A DNA stretch of 57,107 bases from Kiritimatiellia bacterium (GCA_017403825.1 JAFRDO010000018.1:1-57107), one strand, 5' to 3'; counted from the stretch's first letter, positions 31,725 through 40,020 are shown. Notes: a model not told the origin generated them from the sequence alone. Numbers and translations: made by a program.

Positions 31725-32918
31725 TCAAGGGGCAGTTGCGGGAAGTCGCCCGGCAAGCAGCTTCTCCGCCGCCTCGCCAGTCGCGAAATACGCCGGCAAC
31801 GCGTCCTTGAACGGACGGAACTCGTCGTACTTCGTCTCGCAGGGACGCCCCGGCGCAAGAGAAATCCGCGTGTCCGCCGGATTCTCCGCAAACCGGCAGA
31901 CCACCGACTCGAGGGTCGCGCGCCGGCATATCGGCCACGACACGCCAGGGTTCTCTTCGGGGTGGACGGACACACAATCCTGCCCCACGGCATGGGAACT
32001 GAAACCACGCTTAAGGTCATCGACCGCAACCAGATGCGACGGCTTCACCGACCACGGCAGTTCCTTCTCATCGACAGCAACGCCAGCCGTAATCCGGTAG
32101 AACTCGACAATCCGATGCTTCTGCGAAAGATCGTGCTTGGTGCGCGGCCCCTGATATGCGGCGGCAAAATCAAACGTATCGCGCTTTCCCTCTATTCCTG
32201 GCGAGACGATGTCTCCCGGCAAGATCCTCCCTACCGGCAGAATGTTCGGATACGCCATCACGGCATCGTCCGGACACCGCCGCGCCACGTAGCGCCGCCC
32301 CTTGACCGCGCAAAGAATCCATGCCTCGTCGCGGTCTGCGATGGTGAACGTACGCGCATCAGGACCGTAACCGTACCTGTCGATGAGCGATGTCGCTATC
32401 TTCACGCCCTCCGCCGCACTGCGCGCCTTGCGGACGACCTCAAAGCGGAGCGCGAGGCCGAGTCCTCCATCAACCGTTTCAGCCGTCGCCTCATCTGGCA
32501 ACTCAGCCGTTTGCCCGCCCCATTCCCGCATGAAACCGCCGGAGTTCGAGAACATGATCACGCCGTACTCGTTGAGGAGCACGTCTCCAGTGGCCTTGCC
32601 GACCTTCGCCTTGTCGGAATAGACGGCCTGCCAATATAGGGCGGGAGACTTGCCGCCTCCCATGCCGCCCTTCCTGCCCAGTTCCTGAAGCGCAGGCGCG
32701 GAATCGGTCGCGGAAAGGAACGCATAGCGCATCGGACCGAATCCGTCGTTGTTGTGTCCGACGATAACGTATCCGGTCGCGCTCGCCTTCTTGCCGACGA
32801 CGAACGCCGTGCAGTCATCGGCGGCGGGCGAATCCGACCTGTACTCCGCCACGGACGCGACCGGCACGCCGACGCACAGCGCAAGCGCAACCGGAATATG
32901 CTTCGCAAAAACGCGCAT
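31725..32918 (-). CDS. Secreted C69-family dipeptidase-like protein
   Basis: 397 residues, signal peptide 1-24, GGGAGGGG before ATG. After cleavage the motif DDCTAFVVGKKASATG with Cys36 fits the N-terminal nucleophile region of C69 dipeptidases, followed by VGHNNDGFG. FTIADRDEAWIL matches the family D-x-x-E-A-W. These enzymes hydrolyse dipeptides after autocatalytic exposure of Cys. Shorter than typical (450-500). It lies 35 bases downstream of the CapA-like gene. Confidence 0.7.
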   Translation of the reverse strand: MRVFAKHIPVALALCVGVPVASVAEYRSDSPAADDCTAFVVGKKASATGYVIVGHNNDGFGPMRYAFLSATDSAPALQELGRKGGMGGGKSPALYWQAVYSDKAKVGKATGDVLLNEYGVIMFSNSGGFMREWGGQTAELPDEATAETVDGGLGLALRFEVVRKARSAAEGVKIATSLIDRYGYGPDARTFTIADRDEAWILCAVKGRRYVARRCPDDAVMAYPNILPVGRILPGDIVSPGIEGKRDTFDFAAAYQGPRTKHDLSQKHRIVEFYRITAGVAVDEKELPWSVKPSHLVAVDDLKRGFSSHAVGQDCVSVHPEENPGVSWPICRRATLESVVCRFAENPADTRISLAPGRPCETKYDEFRPFKDALPAYFATGEAAEKLLAGRLPATAP

Positions 32919-32953
32919 CTCGCCCCTCCCTGCGGTTCAGCGGGCCATCGCCG

Positions 32954-34282
32954 TCACAGCGAAATCTCGATTATGCCGTCGTCGCGCTTGACGAGCTTCG
33001 TGCCAAACTCCGCCGACGTGCGGACGAGCGCCGCAAAGATGACGTCTGCCGCCTCTGCGTCCGCCGCCCTGGGGAGGCCGTTGACGGACCAGTCCTTCAT
33101 CCAATGCAGCTCGATCGGCAGCATCTCGGCCTTGGCCAGCCGACCGTTCTCGAAGCGGAGGCGCGGCACAACGGAGAGGAAGTTCTCCCGGAACGCATGA
33201 AGCCCGACCTTGCCGCCTTTCGACCGTGCGTTGAACGCCGTCTTCGCGTCGGAATCGAGCGGGACGCCATACTGCTCGCAGAAGTCCGGCGGCACAAGCG
33301 GCACGACATTGTTCTGGAAGACGAAGTCGCCGAGCGAATAGAATATCGGCTTGCCGTTGCGGATCTCGATGCCCTTGAGCTGGTGGGTGCCACCACCGAT
33401 GATGGCATCTGCGCCGGCGTCAATCGCCGCGCGGCAGAATTCCATGAAGTAAGGAGCGGGCTCCTCCACGTTCTTGTAGCGCATCGTATGCGAATGAGGC
33501 AGCACGACGACGACGTCGGCCTGACGCTTGGCGGCGGCGATCGCCTCGGTGATGCGCTTCAGGTCGTTGGCGTTGCAGGCCGACGTGCGTCCCGGCTTGT
33601 CGGCCACCTTGAACGCCAGGCTTCCCATCTGGCACGTGCCGGGCGCGTCTGGCGCGGTAAAGCCCGTGCGGATGTCCAGCTCGCGGTTGCCGTTGATTCC
33701 CGTCTCGGACGCGATTTCCTTCACCGCCTCGAACTGCCGCGCGGTCACGAGATACGTCTCCTTCCAGCGGAGCCCGCTCAACCCCGGCCGTCCAGGCGAA
33801 CGCGACGTCTTCCAGCCGGCCATCGCGTCCGGGTGAAACGCGGCGGAAAGCGACAGGAACGCCACGCGGCCGTTCGGAGTGTCAACGAACGCCGCCTTCG
33901 TCGCGTCCTGCAGGTTCTCGCCGATTCCGGCGAACGGCATCCCCTTCTCTCGAAGAGTCTTCATCGTCATGAAGAGAGCGTCCTGGCTGAAGTCGAGCGA
34001 ATGATTGTTCGCGCACCCGCAACCGTTGAACCCGAACGCGAGGAAGTCGGGCAGGACAGAAGGATCCATCGAGCTCCAGGTGCCGCCGCTCCATGCCGCG
34101 GGACGGCACGTGCCGTCGTTTACGACCGTCTCGAAATTGACGAGCCGCGCGTCGCCGCTGCCGATCCAGGCGGTCAGCTTGCGGTCAAGCTCGAACCCCT
34201 TTGGAAAACCCTGCACCATGAATGCGTCGCCGCCGGCGGTTACCGTAAGCGAAGCCGCGAGAAGAAGAGATGTCAAGCACAT
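32954..34282 (-). CDS. CapA-family (poly-gamma-glutamate synthesis-type) secreted protein
   Basis: 442 residues from ATG 34282, chosen for AAAGGAG six bases upstream; the longer frame lacks an RBS. Signal peptide 1-17. Metallophosphatase-like CapA motifs: VNFETVVND, GFNGCGCANNHSLDFSQD, VVVLPHSHTMRY, IIGGGTHQLKGIEIRNGKPI and FYSLGDFVFQ. CapA proteins take part in polyglutamate capsule synthesis or have uncharacterised hydrolase roles. No capB/capC nearby, so a stand-alone enzyme. Confidence 0.75.
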   Translation of the reverse strand: MCLTSLLLAASLTVTAGGDAFMVQGFPKGFELDRKLTAWIGSGDARLVNFETVVNDGTCRPAAWSGGTWSSMDPSVLPDFLAFGFNGCGCANNHSLDFSQDALFMTMKTLREKGMPFAGIGENLQDATKAAFVDTPNGRVAFLSLSAAFHPDAMAGWKTSRSPGRPGLSGLRWKETYLVTARQFEAVKEIASETGINGNRELDIRTGFTAPDAPGTCQMGSLAFKVADKPGRTSACNANDLKRITEAIAAAKRQADVVVVLPHSHTMRYKNVEEPAPYFMEFCRAAIDAGADAIIGGGTHQLKGIEIRNGKPIFYSLGDFVFQNNVVPLVPPDFCEQYGVPLDSDAKTAFNARSKGGKVGLHAFRENFLSVVPRLRFENGRLAKAEMLPIELHWMKDWSVNGLPRAADAEAADVIFAALVRTSAEFGTKLVKRDDGIIEISL

Positions 34283-34320
34283 TGCCGAACTCCTTTGCCC
34301 TTTGATTAATGTTTTCAAGA

Positions 34321-34326
34321 ATTATA
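34321..34326 (-). promoter_or_regulatory. Extended -10 box upstream of the CapA-like gene
   Basis: Minus strand GTCTGCTATAATTCTTG, TGC-TATAAT, 38 bases before ATG 34282. Confidence 0.6.
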
Positions 34327-34409
34327 GCAGACTTCGCGCCGGCCTGCAACCGGCAGGCCAGCGGCGCGAACATGCGTTCGCCACAAGCCGATTTCGCCGT
34401 CTTGGCCTA

Positions 34410-34658
34410 TCAGGCGGGTGCTTTCGCGGTCTGCTCCAGAGCCTTTGCCAGCTGGTCGGGGCACGACGTTCCGTTGCGGCACTGAATGCCCTTGAGAAGC
34501 GATATGACTTCCTCGACCTTCCGGCCGATGACTAGCTTCGCGACGCCCTGCGTGTTGCCCGGGCATCCGCCCTCGAACGCGCACTTCGTCACGATGCCGT
34601 CCTCAACCTCGTAGTTGATGGCCCGCGAGCATGTTCCTGTTGTCTTGTACGTCATCAT
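34410..34658 (-). CDS. TSCPD domain protein (TIGR03905 type)
   Basis: 82 residues. TTGTCSRAINYEVEDG, then CAFEGGCPGNTQGVAKLVIG and GTSCPDQLAKAL. The GCPGN and TSCPD motifs define this small family, related to the C-terminal module of some ribonucleotide reductases. Function unknown. It carries five cysteines. GGGAGAG lies upstream of ATG 34658. It stands alone between CapA and BspA genes. Confidence 0.85.
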   Translation of the reverse strand: MMTYKTTGTCSRAINYEVEDGIVTKCAFEGGCPGNTQGVAKLVIGRKVEEVISLLKGIQCRNGTSCPDQLAKALEQTAKAPA

Positions 34659-34772
34659 GGCTTTCTCTCCCTTTGTTCACTAACTCGAAGACTTCGGGTT
34701 ATTTCGTTGATGCCCTCACTTGCGTTTTCATATTATTCCACTAGAAAGTGCTGATAGTATAGCATCCCCAGA

Positions 34773-37172
34773 CTACTCTGCCACGAGTTTGTAGAACTTG
34801 CGGCTCGACGTCTCGGACGGGAAAGCAATGATGTTGCCGCCAGAACCGGACTTAATCTCGGATTCTCCGGCGGACGTCCAATCACCGAGATCGACGGAAG
34901 AAAGCAGCTTCAGGGTCACGCCTTCCGTGCGGACCAGCGGCGGCGTTGTGACGACGGGCTTGCCGTTCGCGTCGAAGGAAATCGTCATCAGCGGTGTATT
35001 TGTCGCCGCATCGTCAAAGGCGTAAATGAAGGCGTTCGCGACCTTGTCGTCCAGCCCATATCCGCCCATCATGGCCGCAGTCCCCTTCCCGGCGAGGTCG
35101 ACCGAGACGGCCCATGCGCCATATCCGCTCTCCGCGCCGCCGGTGTATTGAACCTTTTCTGGGGCGATCTTCGTCCAGTTGCCGGTCGCGCCGTTCTCGA
35201 CACCGTAGCCCATGCCGTCGAAAGGCACCGTGAGGACGAGTCCTGCGGTGGTGCCCTCAAAAGCCCAGTCGCCGATGGCGGGCGCCGTCTCGCCCTGGAA
35301 GACGATGTTCGTGAGCAACGTGGTGCCAGAGAAAGAGTAGTTGCCGATCGTCTCTACACTCTCCGGCAGGACGAGTTCCCTCAGCGACGTGCAGCCGTTG
35401 AACGCGGAGGACCCGAGGTTGGTGACGGTGTTCGGGAGCACGACCGACTTGAGTGCGCTGCATCCCCTAAAGGCCTGGCCGCCGATCTCGGAGAGTCCGT
35501 CGCCGAAGATGACCTCCGTGAGCGACGTGCAGTCGCGGAACGCGCCCTCGCCGCTCGACGATGTCCCCTCGATGCTCGCAACGCCGTTCAGGACGACGCT
35601 CCCCGCCTTCGTGTCCTTGAAGGCGTTGCAGTCGATCACGGTCTCGCCCGATCCGTTCACCGTCACGGTAAAAGCATTCGTGCTATTGATCGGCGCGAAG
35701 AACCGCGTCACTTCGGCGACCCCGCTCCCGATCACGAGATTCGTCATAGACGTGCAGCCCACGAAAATGCCATAATGTTCGCTCGCCTTGCCGGTGGTGA
35801 CGAGCGAATCAGGGAGCGTCATCTCCGTCAGCGACGTGCAGCCGTTGAACGCGGAGGACCCGATGGTGCGAAGCCCCTCGTTCAGGGTCGCCGTCCTCAG
35901 CGACGTGCAGCCGCTGAACGCGGAGGACCCGAGGTTGGTGACGGTGTTCGGGATCGTGACCGACTTGAGTGCGCTGCATCCCCTAAAGGCCTGATCGCCG
36001 ACCTCGGCGAGTCCATAGCCGAAGACGACCTCCGTGAGCGACGTGCAGTCGCGGAACGCGCTCTCGCCGCTCGACGATGTCCCCTCGATGCTCGCGACGC
36101 CGTTCAGGACGACGCTCCCCGCTTTCGTGTTCATGAAGGCGTTGCGTTCGATCACGGTCGCGCCCGAGCCGTTCACCGTCACGGTGAAAGCATTCGTGCT
36201 GTCGAACGGCAAATGGAACATCTTCACTACGGGAATCCCGCTCCCGATCACGAGATTCGTCATAGACGTGCAGCCCGTGAAATAGCCGTCGGAATAGCTG
36301 TAGTCGTTTTTCGTCTCGCAGAGCGAATCCGGCAGCGTCGCCTCGCCGAGCGACGTGCAATTGTAGAAGATTTGAAGCCCCATCGACTGCAACCCCTCGG
36401 GAAACGTCGCCGATTTGAGCGCCGCGCAACCGCTGAAGGCGTAGCTGCCGATGTTCGTGACGGTGTTGGGAATCGCGAGCGACGCGAGCGCGGCACAGTT
36501 CCGGAAGGCGCGAGTGCCAATATTCCGAAGCGGCGAGTCGATCAGCATCACCTGCTCGAGATTCGTGCAACCGTTGAACGCGCCGGTGTTCCAACTGCTC
36601 CCGTTCTCGATTTCCACAACGCCCTGGAGTGTGACCGCCTGGATGGACGCCAGTTCGTAGAACGCGGAATCGCCGAGCGTCATCGCGCCGTTGCCGCGCA
36701 CCACGACGTTCGTGAGCGCCGGGACCTCGCTCAGGCACTTGTTGCCGATCTTCACGGCGGAGGTTTCGTTCGTGAGGCAGAAGGCGACCTCGCCGAGCTT
36801 CGGACAGTCGTAGACGAGCGCGGTCGGGATGGCATTCGTGACCGACGGCGGAATCTCAAGGTAAATGAGATTCTGACAGTTGTAAAAGGCATAGCCTGAG
36901 ATATGCCTCACGGAATTCGGAATCGTGATGCCGTAGCACTTTGCGCCGCTCAGCGCATAGCCTGCGATCCGGGTCACCGGGTTGCCGTTGTGCATCTCGG
37001 GGATGGATAGCATCTCCGCGGCCTTGCCGGCTTCGGTGAGACCGGTCACTCTCGCCTCGCCGTTATCCAACGGTTCATAGACGAACTGCTCGTATTCGAG
37101 GGCGTACGCCGCAGTCAACCTCAGCAAAGCCGCGAGCATGAGAAAAAGTTTCCGAGAATGGATAGTGGTCAT
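34773..37172 (-). CDS. BspA-type leucine-rich repeat surface protein
   Basis: 799 residues with signal peptide (1-24). About twenty LRR_5 (Treponema pallidum/BspA) units follow, of the form TIPNTVTNLGSSAFSGCTSL. The C-terminal 170 residues are not LRR and end TSSRKFYKLVAE. LRR_5 proteins mediate adhesion or protein binding at the surface. Residues about 298-414 are repeated at 470-586 with very high DNA identity, so the gene has grown by a recent internal duplication. Confidence 0.85.
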   Translation of the reverse strand: MTTIHSRKLFLMLAALLRLTAAYALEYEQFVYEPLDNGEARVTGLTEAGKAAEMLSIPEMHNGNPVTRIAGYALSGAKCYGITIPNSVRHISGYAFYNCQNLIYLEIPPSVTNAIPTALVYDCPKLGEVAFCLTNETSAVKIGNKCLSEVPALTNVVVRGNGAMTLGDSAFYELASIQAVTLQGVVEIENGSSWNTGAFNGCTNLEQVMLIDSPLRNIGTRAFRNCAALASLAIPNTVTNIGSYAFSGCAALKSATFPEGLQSMGLQIFYNCTSLGEATLPDSLCETKNDYSYSDGYFTGCTSMTNLVIGSGIPVVKMFHLPFDSTNAFTVTVNGSGATVIERNAFMNTKAGSVVLNGVASIEGTSSSGESAFRDCTSLTEVVFGYGLAEVGDQAFRGCSALKSVTIPNTVTNLGSSAFSGCTSLRTATLNEGLRTIGSSAFNGCTSLTEMTLPDSLVTTGKASEHYGIFVGCTSMTNLVIGSGVAEVTRFFAPINSTNAFTVTVNGSGETVIDCNAFKDTKAGSVVLNGVASIEGTSSSGEGAFRDCTSLTEVIFGDGLSEIGGQAFRGCSALKSVVLPNTVTNLGSSAFNGCTSLRELVLPESVETIGNYSFSGTTLLTNIVFQGETAPAIGDWAFEGTTAGLVLTVPFDGMGYGVENGATGNWTKIAPEKVQYTGGAESGYGAWAVSVDLAGKGTAAMMGGYGLDDKVANAFIYAFDDAATNTPLMTISFDANGKPVVTTPPLVRTEGVTLKLLSSVDLGDWTSAGESEIKSGSGGNIIAFPSETSSRKFYKLVAE
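35415..36281 (-). repeat. Internal direct duplication in the BspA-type gene
   Basis: About 350 bases from 35415 recur from 35931 (offset 516 bases = 172 codons) with few mismatches. For example, gtgcgctgcatcccctaaag is identical in both. In frame, so repeat number can vary by recombination. Confidence 0.8.
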
Positions 37173-37208
37173 GCCATGGTCTTTCTATTTTCATTAGAAA
37201 TTGCGTTT

Positions 37209-37214
37209 ATTATA
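37209..37214 (-). promoter_or_regulatory. -10 box upstream of the BspA-type gene
   Basis: Minus strand TTATCCTATAATAAACG, 36 bases before ATG 37172. Only a weak ribosome site (AAAG) precedes the start. Confidence 0.5.
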
Positions 37215-37340
37215 GGATAATCCCGGGTCAGGTGTCAATTGTGCTTTGCTTTTTTCAAGGACTAGTAGACGGGCTTTCAAACGGAACACTATGGCAGACA
37301 AGGGGATCAATGCAAAATGGCCCAAGGCGGTAACAATAGA

Positions 37341-38045
37341 TTATGGTCGCGCAAGTACTTGTATAGGCGTACTCTGCGAAGAGCAAATGCCTTTGACTTG
37401 GTGAACATAATTGAGTCGGTCATCGCCGAAGCAGACAAGCCCCGCCATCGTGGGATGCACGACGCCGTCGCGACCGCGCACCGCCGCGCCGATCTTCATC
37501 AAGAATCCTTCGTCGGAAAGCCCGCTCCACACATGGCCGGGGCGAAGCTGGCTGAAATACATCCGATACCGCCGGATGGTGTCCGCGTTGAGGTCGGCAA
37601 CCGTCATTTCGTCGATGACGCAGTTGTCAGCCGTCTCGGCACGCTTGTCGCGAATCATGCCCTCGACCGTCTCGCGCGAGCAATGGTAGTCACCCTCGCC
37701 GGGATAGACAGACTCGTTGAACAGGACATTCGCGCTGATCTTCTCGGCGTTGTTGACCGCGTTCCAGATGTCGGCCACCGTTTTCTCTGCATCCGGCAAT
37801 CCCTCGATCTCGCGCTTGCCGTCTTTTTCGCGGACGCCAAGGATGACGGTTCCGCCGTCCGTGTTGGCGAACGAGCTGTACGACGGCCAGAAGTCGGCGG
37901 GGACGCTCGGCACTCGCTTGCGCTCGGCTTGGCTCGCTCGATTCGCGAGCCCCGCTTGCGCGGCGGTTATGCCTTTCGCCCGCTTGAACTCGACGGCGGC
38001 ATTCTCTCTCTTTGCCACAAGTTTCTTGATCTCTTCGCCCTTCAT
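37341..38045 (-). CDS. AlbA-type ATP-binding/DNA-binding protein, truncated
   Basis: 234 residues. After NAAVEFKRAKG and FWPSYSSFANTDGGTVILGV comes the AlbA_2 (Schlafen-like) core, with RKRAETADNCVID and DGVVHPTMAGLVCFGDD later. Intact relatives run 400-550 residues; here the frame ends soon after GLVCFGDD with an unrelated-looking tail, so the gene is probably truncated. About 20 residues between KG and PSVPADFW are encoded by a palindromic element (37915-37960). Its ATG overlaps the upstream gene (ATGA). Confidence 0.65.
   Translation of the reverse strand: MKGEEIKKLVAKRENAAVEFKRAKGITAAQAGLANRASQAERKRVPSVPADFWPSYSSFANTDGGTVILGVREKDGKREIEGLPDAEKTVADIWNAVNNAEKISANVLFNESVYPGEGDYHCSRETVEGMIRDKRAETADNCVIDEMTVADLNADTIRRYRMYFSQLRPGHVWSGLSDEGFLMKIGAAVRGRDGVVHPTMAGLVCFGDDRLNYVHQVKGICSSQSTPIQVLARP
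37915..37960. repeat. Palindromic element inside the AlbA gene
   Basis: Direct repeats CGCTTGCG at 37915-37922 and 37953-37960 flank a hairpin with arms ggctcgc (37931-37937) and gcgagcc (37945-37951). It encodes residues in the span ITAAQAGLANRASQAERKRV, which is not expected at this point of the AlbA fold. Confidence 0.5.
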
Positions 38046-38233
38046 CTCAACTCCTCTTGAAAGAGTATATCACGATTCTCCTTGGCACGGGTGGTCGCCC
38101 AGTATTGTTTCGCCGTATGGGTGATTTTAATGTCAACACCATCAATGCCCGACAATCGCTCCGCCATGCGCTCGGCGCAACCACAGCGAACATGATTGCT
38201 CGATTTGTCCCAATCTTTGTTTGCGGGGTACAT
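38042..38233 (-). CDS. Small protein of unknown function (63 aa)
   Basis: Frame MYPANKDWDKSSNHVRCGCA onward, overlapping both neighbours (TGATG upstream, ATGA downstream). The tight coupling supports translation. GIDGVDIKITHTAKQYWATT may be a small alpha/beta unit. No family recognised. Confidence 0.45.
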   Translation of the reverse strand: MYPANKDWDKSSNHVRCGCAERMAERLSGIDGVDIKITHTAKQYWATTRAKENRDILFQEELR

Positions 38234-38517
38234 CAGTTCGCTCCCTTCTTGAATCTAAGGTGGAATAAATCCAGAACATCGCTCATCCAACCTATGCTGC
38301 AATGAACGATATTCTCAGGCCATCTGGGCAGACGGCGGTAGAACCATACGGCCCATGCCGGGACAGCGACGAGTAATGCAATCGGCCAATGGCATCCGAT
38401 ATGTGTCAACGCTGCCGCAACAAGCGTAGACAGAATTGTTGCCGAGAACACGGCTCTCCATGTCTGGCGAGTGATCCATCGAGGATCGGGGTCGATGTGT
38501 CTATATCTATTTCGCAT
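38233..38517 (-). CDS. Small membrane protein (94 aa)
   Basis: From ATG 38517. Two hydrophobic segments, AVFSATILSTLVAAALTHIG and PIALLVAVPAWAVWFY, give a hairpin in the membrane. It overlaps the GIY-YIG gene by 11 bases and the next gene by one. Family unknown. Base composition is visibly more AT-rich than the surrounding genome. Confidence 0.5.
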   Translation of the reverse strand: MRNRYRHIDPDPRWITRQTWRAVFSATILSTLVAAALTHIGCHWPIALLVAVPAWAVWFYRRLPRWPENIVHCSIGWMSDVLDLFHLRFKKGAN

Positions 38518-38872
38518 CAACAGAACCTTTCTCGTTTTCGAGTTTATAGTATGGTCCGCTCATATTGGGCTCTCGTTTGTCATGGCGCACATTATAGGAT
38601 ATCTCATATTTTCCGACAAGGAGGAAAAGATGCCGGTTGGCGAAGGCGCGGCCTGCGCCAGACTTGAAATACTGCTCAAGGTGAGCCGCGACGCGTTTGT
38701 TGCGAACAGCTATTGCAGCATCGACGATCCAAGGGGCGAATTTGGAAGTGTGGGGAACTTGGCCGGAATTGTGCTTCTCCAACCTAGCTTTCAGGTCTTC
38801 TGTCATGCCAACGTAATGATGTGTATGGGTTGCCACGTCTGAAAGCATGTAAACATAATGAAAGCCTGTCAT
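38507..38872 (-). CDS. GIY-YIG domain endonuclease-like protein
   Basis: 121 residues from the second ATG (38872), which sits at proper distance from AAAGGA. YVYML and HHYVGMT are the GIY and YIG strands, followed by DLKARLEKHNSG, the conserved Arg in this segment, and a Glu in HLEQYFKSG. Small UPF0213-type GIY-YIG proteins are structure-specific nucleases of uncertain role. First gene of a four-gene overlapping string next to ssrA. Confidence 0.75.
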   Translation of the reverse strand: MTGFHYVYMLSDVATHTHHYVGMTEDLKARLEKHNSGQVPHTSKFAPWIVDAAIAVRNKRVAAHLEQYFKSGAGRAFANRHLFLLVGKYEISYNVRHDKREPNMSGPYYKLENEKGSVDAK

Positions 38873-39004
38873 AATTCGCATTCCTTTCTGTTCTTTACCC
38901 TTGCAATACTGCCCGCCTTCCGCCTACGCATCCTTGATGCTACGGCGCGACAAGTCAGCGCATGCCTGTGCATGCCCGCCTTCGCGCGTTGCGCTACGGC
39001 GCGG
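38873..39004. other. Palindrome-rich intergenic segment
   Basis: No gene. Contains short inverted words (agcgcatgc/tgcatgc; tacggcgcg twice at 38941 and 38995) leading into the structured element at 39005. Confidence 0.4.
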
Positions 39005-39085
39005 CACCAGCCTTCGTTCTGCTGACGCAGAACTTCGTCTCGGCTTGCCGAGCCGAAGCTCAGCTTCGCTGAGCGAAGGCTGGTG
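39005..39085. repeat. Cloverleaf hairpin element overlapping the ssrA 3' end
   Basis: Outer 12-bp stem caccagccttcg (39005-39016) with 39074-39085. Three inner perfect 6-bp hairpins follow: ttctgc/gcagaa (39017-39032), ctcggc/gccgag (39039-39052, extended by cttcg/cgaag) and ctcagc/gctgag (39059-39073). The outer right arm includes the encoded CCA end of tmRNA. It could terminate tmRNA, form a processing structure, or be a mobile element that uses the ssrA end. Confidence 0.7.
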
Positions 39086-39435
39086 GAGGTGAGGGGAGTC
39101 GAACCCCTGTCCGAAACGGCGTCACCCGAGCATCTACGCGTGTAGCCGGTCTTTGATCTCGGAAGGAGTACGCCGGCCAGGCAGGCTTATCTCCTTCCAT
39201 CCGTTCGGTTCGGCACCCTGCGGCGAGCGAGCGGAGCCCCCCGCAGCGTGGCCTGCTAAATTATGCCTCGGCGCTCAGCAGACATCGGCGCTTCGACATG
39301 GCGGCCTATGTTCAGGCGGCCAGAGCGTAATCGTTGTTCGCAATTACTGTTTTTTCCCGTTTTTTAACGTGGCCAACGAGAATCCACGACGCGCAACCCG
39401 ACCTCAACACATCCCGTCGAAACCGGATCACCCCC
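39081..39435 (-). ncRNA. ssrA: tmRNA
   Basis: 355 bases. The 5' end GGGGGUGAUCCGG pairs over 7 bp with the 3' end CACCUCC, followed by A and an encoded CCA. The T-loop arm GGGGTTCGACTCCCC is present. Resume codon GCG begins the tag frame GCG AAC AAC GAT TAC GCT CTG GCC GCC TGA, giving ANNDYALAA. It rescues stalled ribosomes and tags the product for proteolysis. The tag keeps the proteobacterial-type YALAA degron. Confidence 0.93.
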
Positions 39436-39452
39436 ATTAGGTAACTGCGCGT

Positions 39453-39458
39453 ATTATA
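39453..39458 (-). promoter_or_regulatory. ssrA promoter -10 inside the rsmD stop
   Basis: TGA-TATAAT on the minus strand. The box is formed by the last codons of rsmD (ATG ATA TAA). It lies 17 bases before the mature tmRNA 5' end, consistent with a short 5' precursor. Confidence 0.65.
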
Positions 39459-40020
39459 TCATAATTTGCCCGACCCTGCGCCAGACGCAAAGACGCGTCC
39501 CGCCATAGACGCGATTTCGTAGAAGTTCCCATCCGGGAGCCTCGTCCGCGCACTGCGCAACTGTCATCTCTGCGGCAAATATCCCGCCCTGAACAACGAC
39601 GCCGCGGGCAGCGAGCGTCGCAAGGAATTCCACGTACCCGCGCTCCTCGCCAAGCGCATACGGCGGATCCGCAAACGCCACGCCGAAACCGCCGCCGGAA
39701 TATGACGCAACCCAACGGTACGCGTCGGCCGCTACGGTCTCCGCCCTTCCGACCGCGCCGAGCATTTCCAGGTTGCCCTTCAGGACTGCCAGGTTGCGCC
39801 TGTCGCGCTCAACGAAGACCGCACGCCCGGAACCGCGCGACAAGGCCTCGATTCCTACCGCACCGGAACCGGCGAAAAGGTCAAGGAATTCCGCACCGGC
39901 AATCTCCGGAGCAAGAATGTTGAAAAGCGCCGCACGAACCCTATCTTGCGTCGGACGTATCGCGCCAGCCCCCGGAACGGCGAGGATCCGTCCGCAGAAC
40001 TCGCCGCCGGTGACCCTCAC
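39454..40020 (-). CDS. rsmD: 16S rRNA (guanine966-N2)-methyltransferase
   Basis: 188 residues, GTG start overlapping the queD stop (GTGA). MRVTGGEFCGR, then RPTQDRVRAALFNIL, FLDLFAGSGAVGIEALSRG (SAM loop) and FADPPYALGE (catalytic DPPY). It modifies G966 of 16S rRNA. The stop codon is part of the ssrA -10 box. Confidence 0.92.
   Translation of the reverse strand: MRVTGGEFCGRILAVPGAGAIRPTQDRVRAALFNILAPEIAGAEFLDLFAGSGAVGIEALSRGSGRAVFVERDRRNLAVLKGNLEMLGAVGRAETVAADAYRWVASYSGGGFGVAFADPPYALGEERGYVEFLATLAARGVVVQGGIFAAEMTVAQCADEAPGWELLRNRVYGGTRLCVWRRVGQIMI

Noticed and set aside
36000..36300. CRISPR-like periodicity in the BspA gene
   Set aside because: The repeats are coding LRR units of varying spacing in frame, with no identical short repeats and unique spacers. 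No CRISPR array or cas gene was seen.
35148..36899. 583-codon open frame on the plus strand
   Set aside because: Antisense shadow of the BspA-type repeats. Its periodic Arg/Glu composition follows from the repeats.
39081..39130. tRNA-like arm read as a tRNA gene
   Set aside because: The TpsiC arm and CCA belong to tmRNA. The matching 5' acceptor arm lies 355 bases away, with the tag frame in between.
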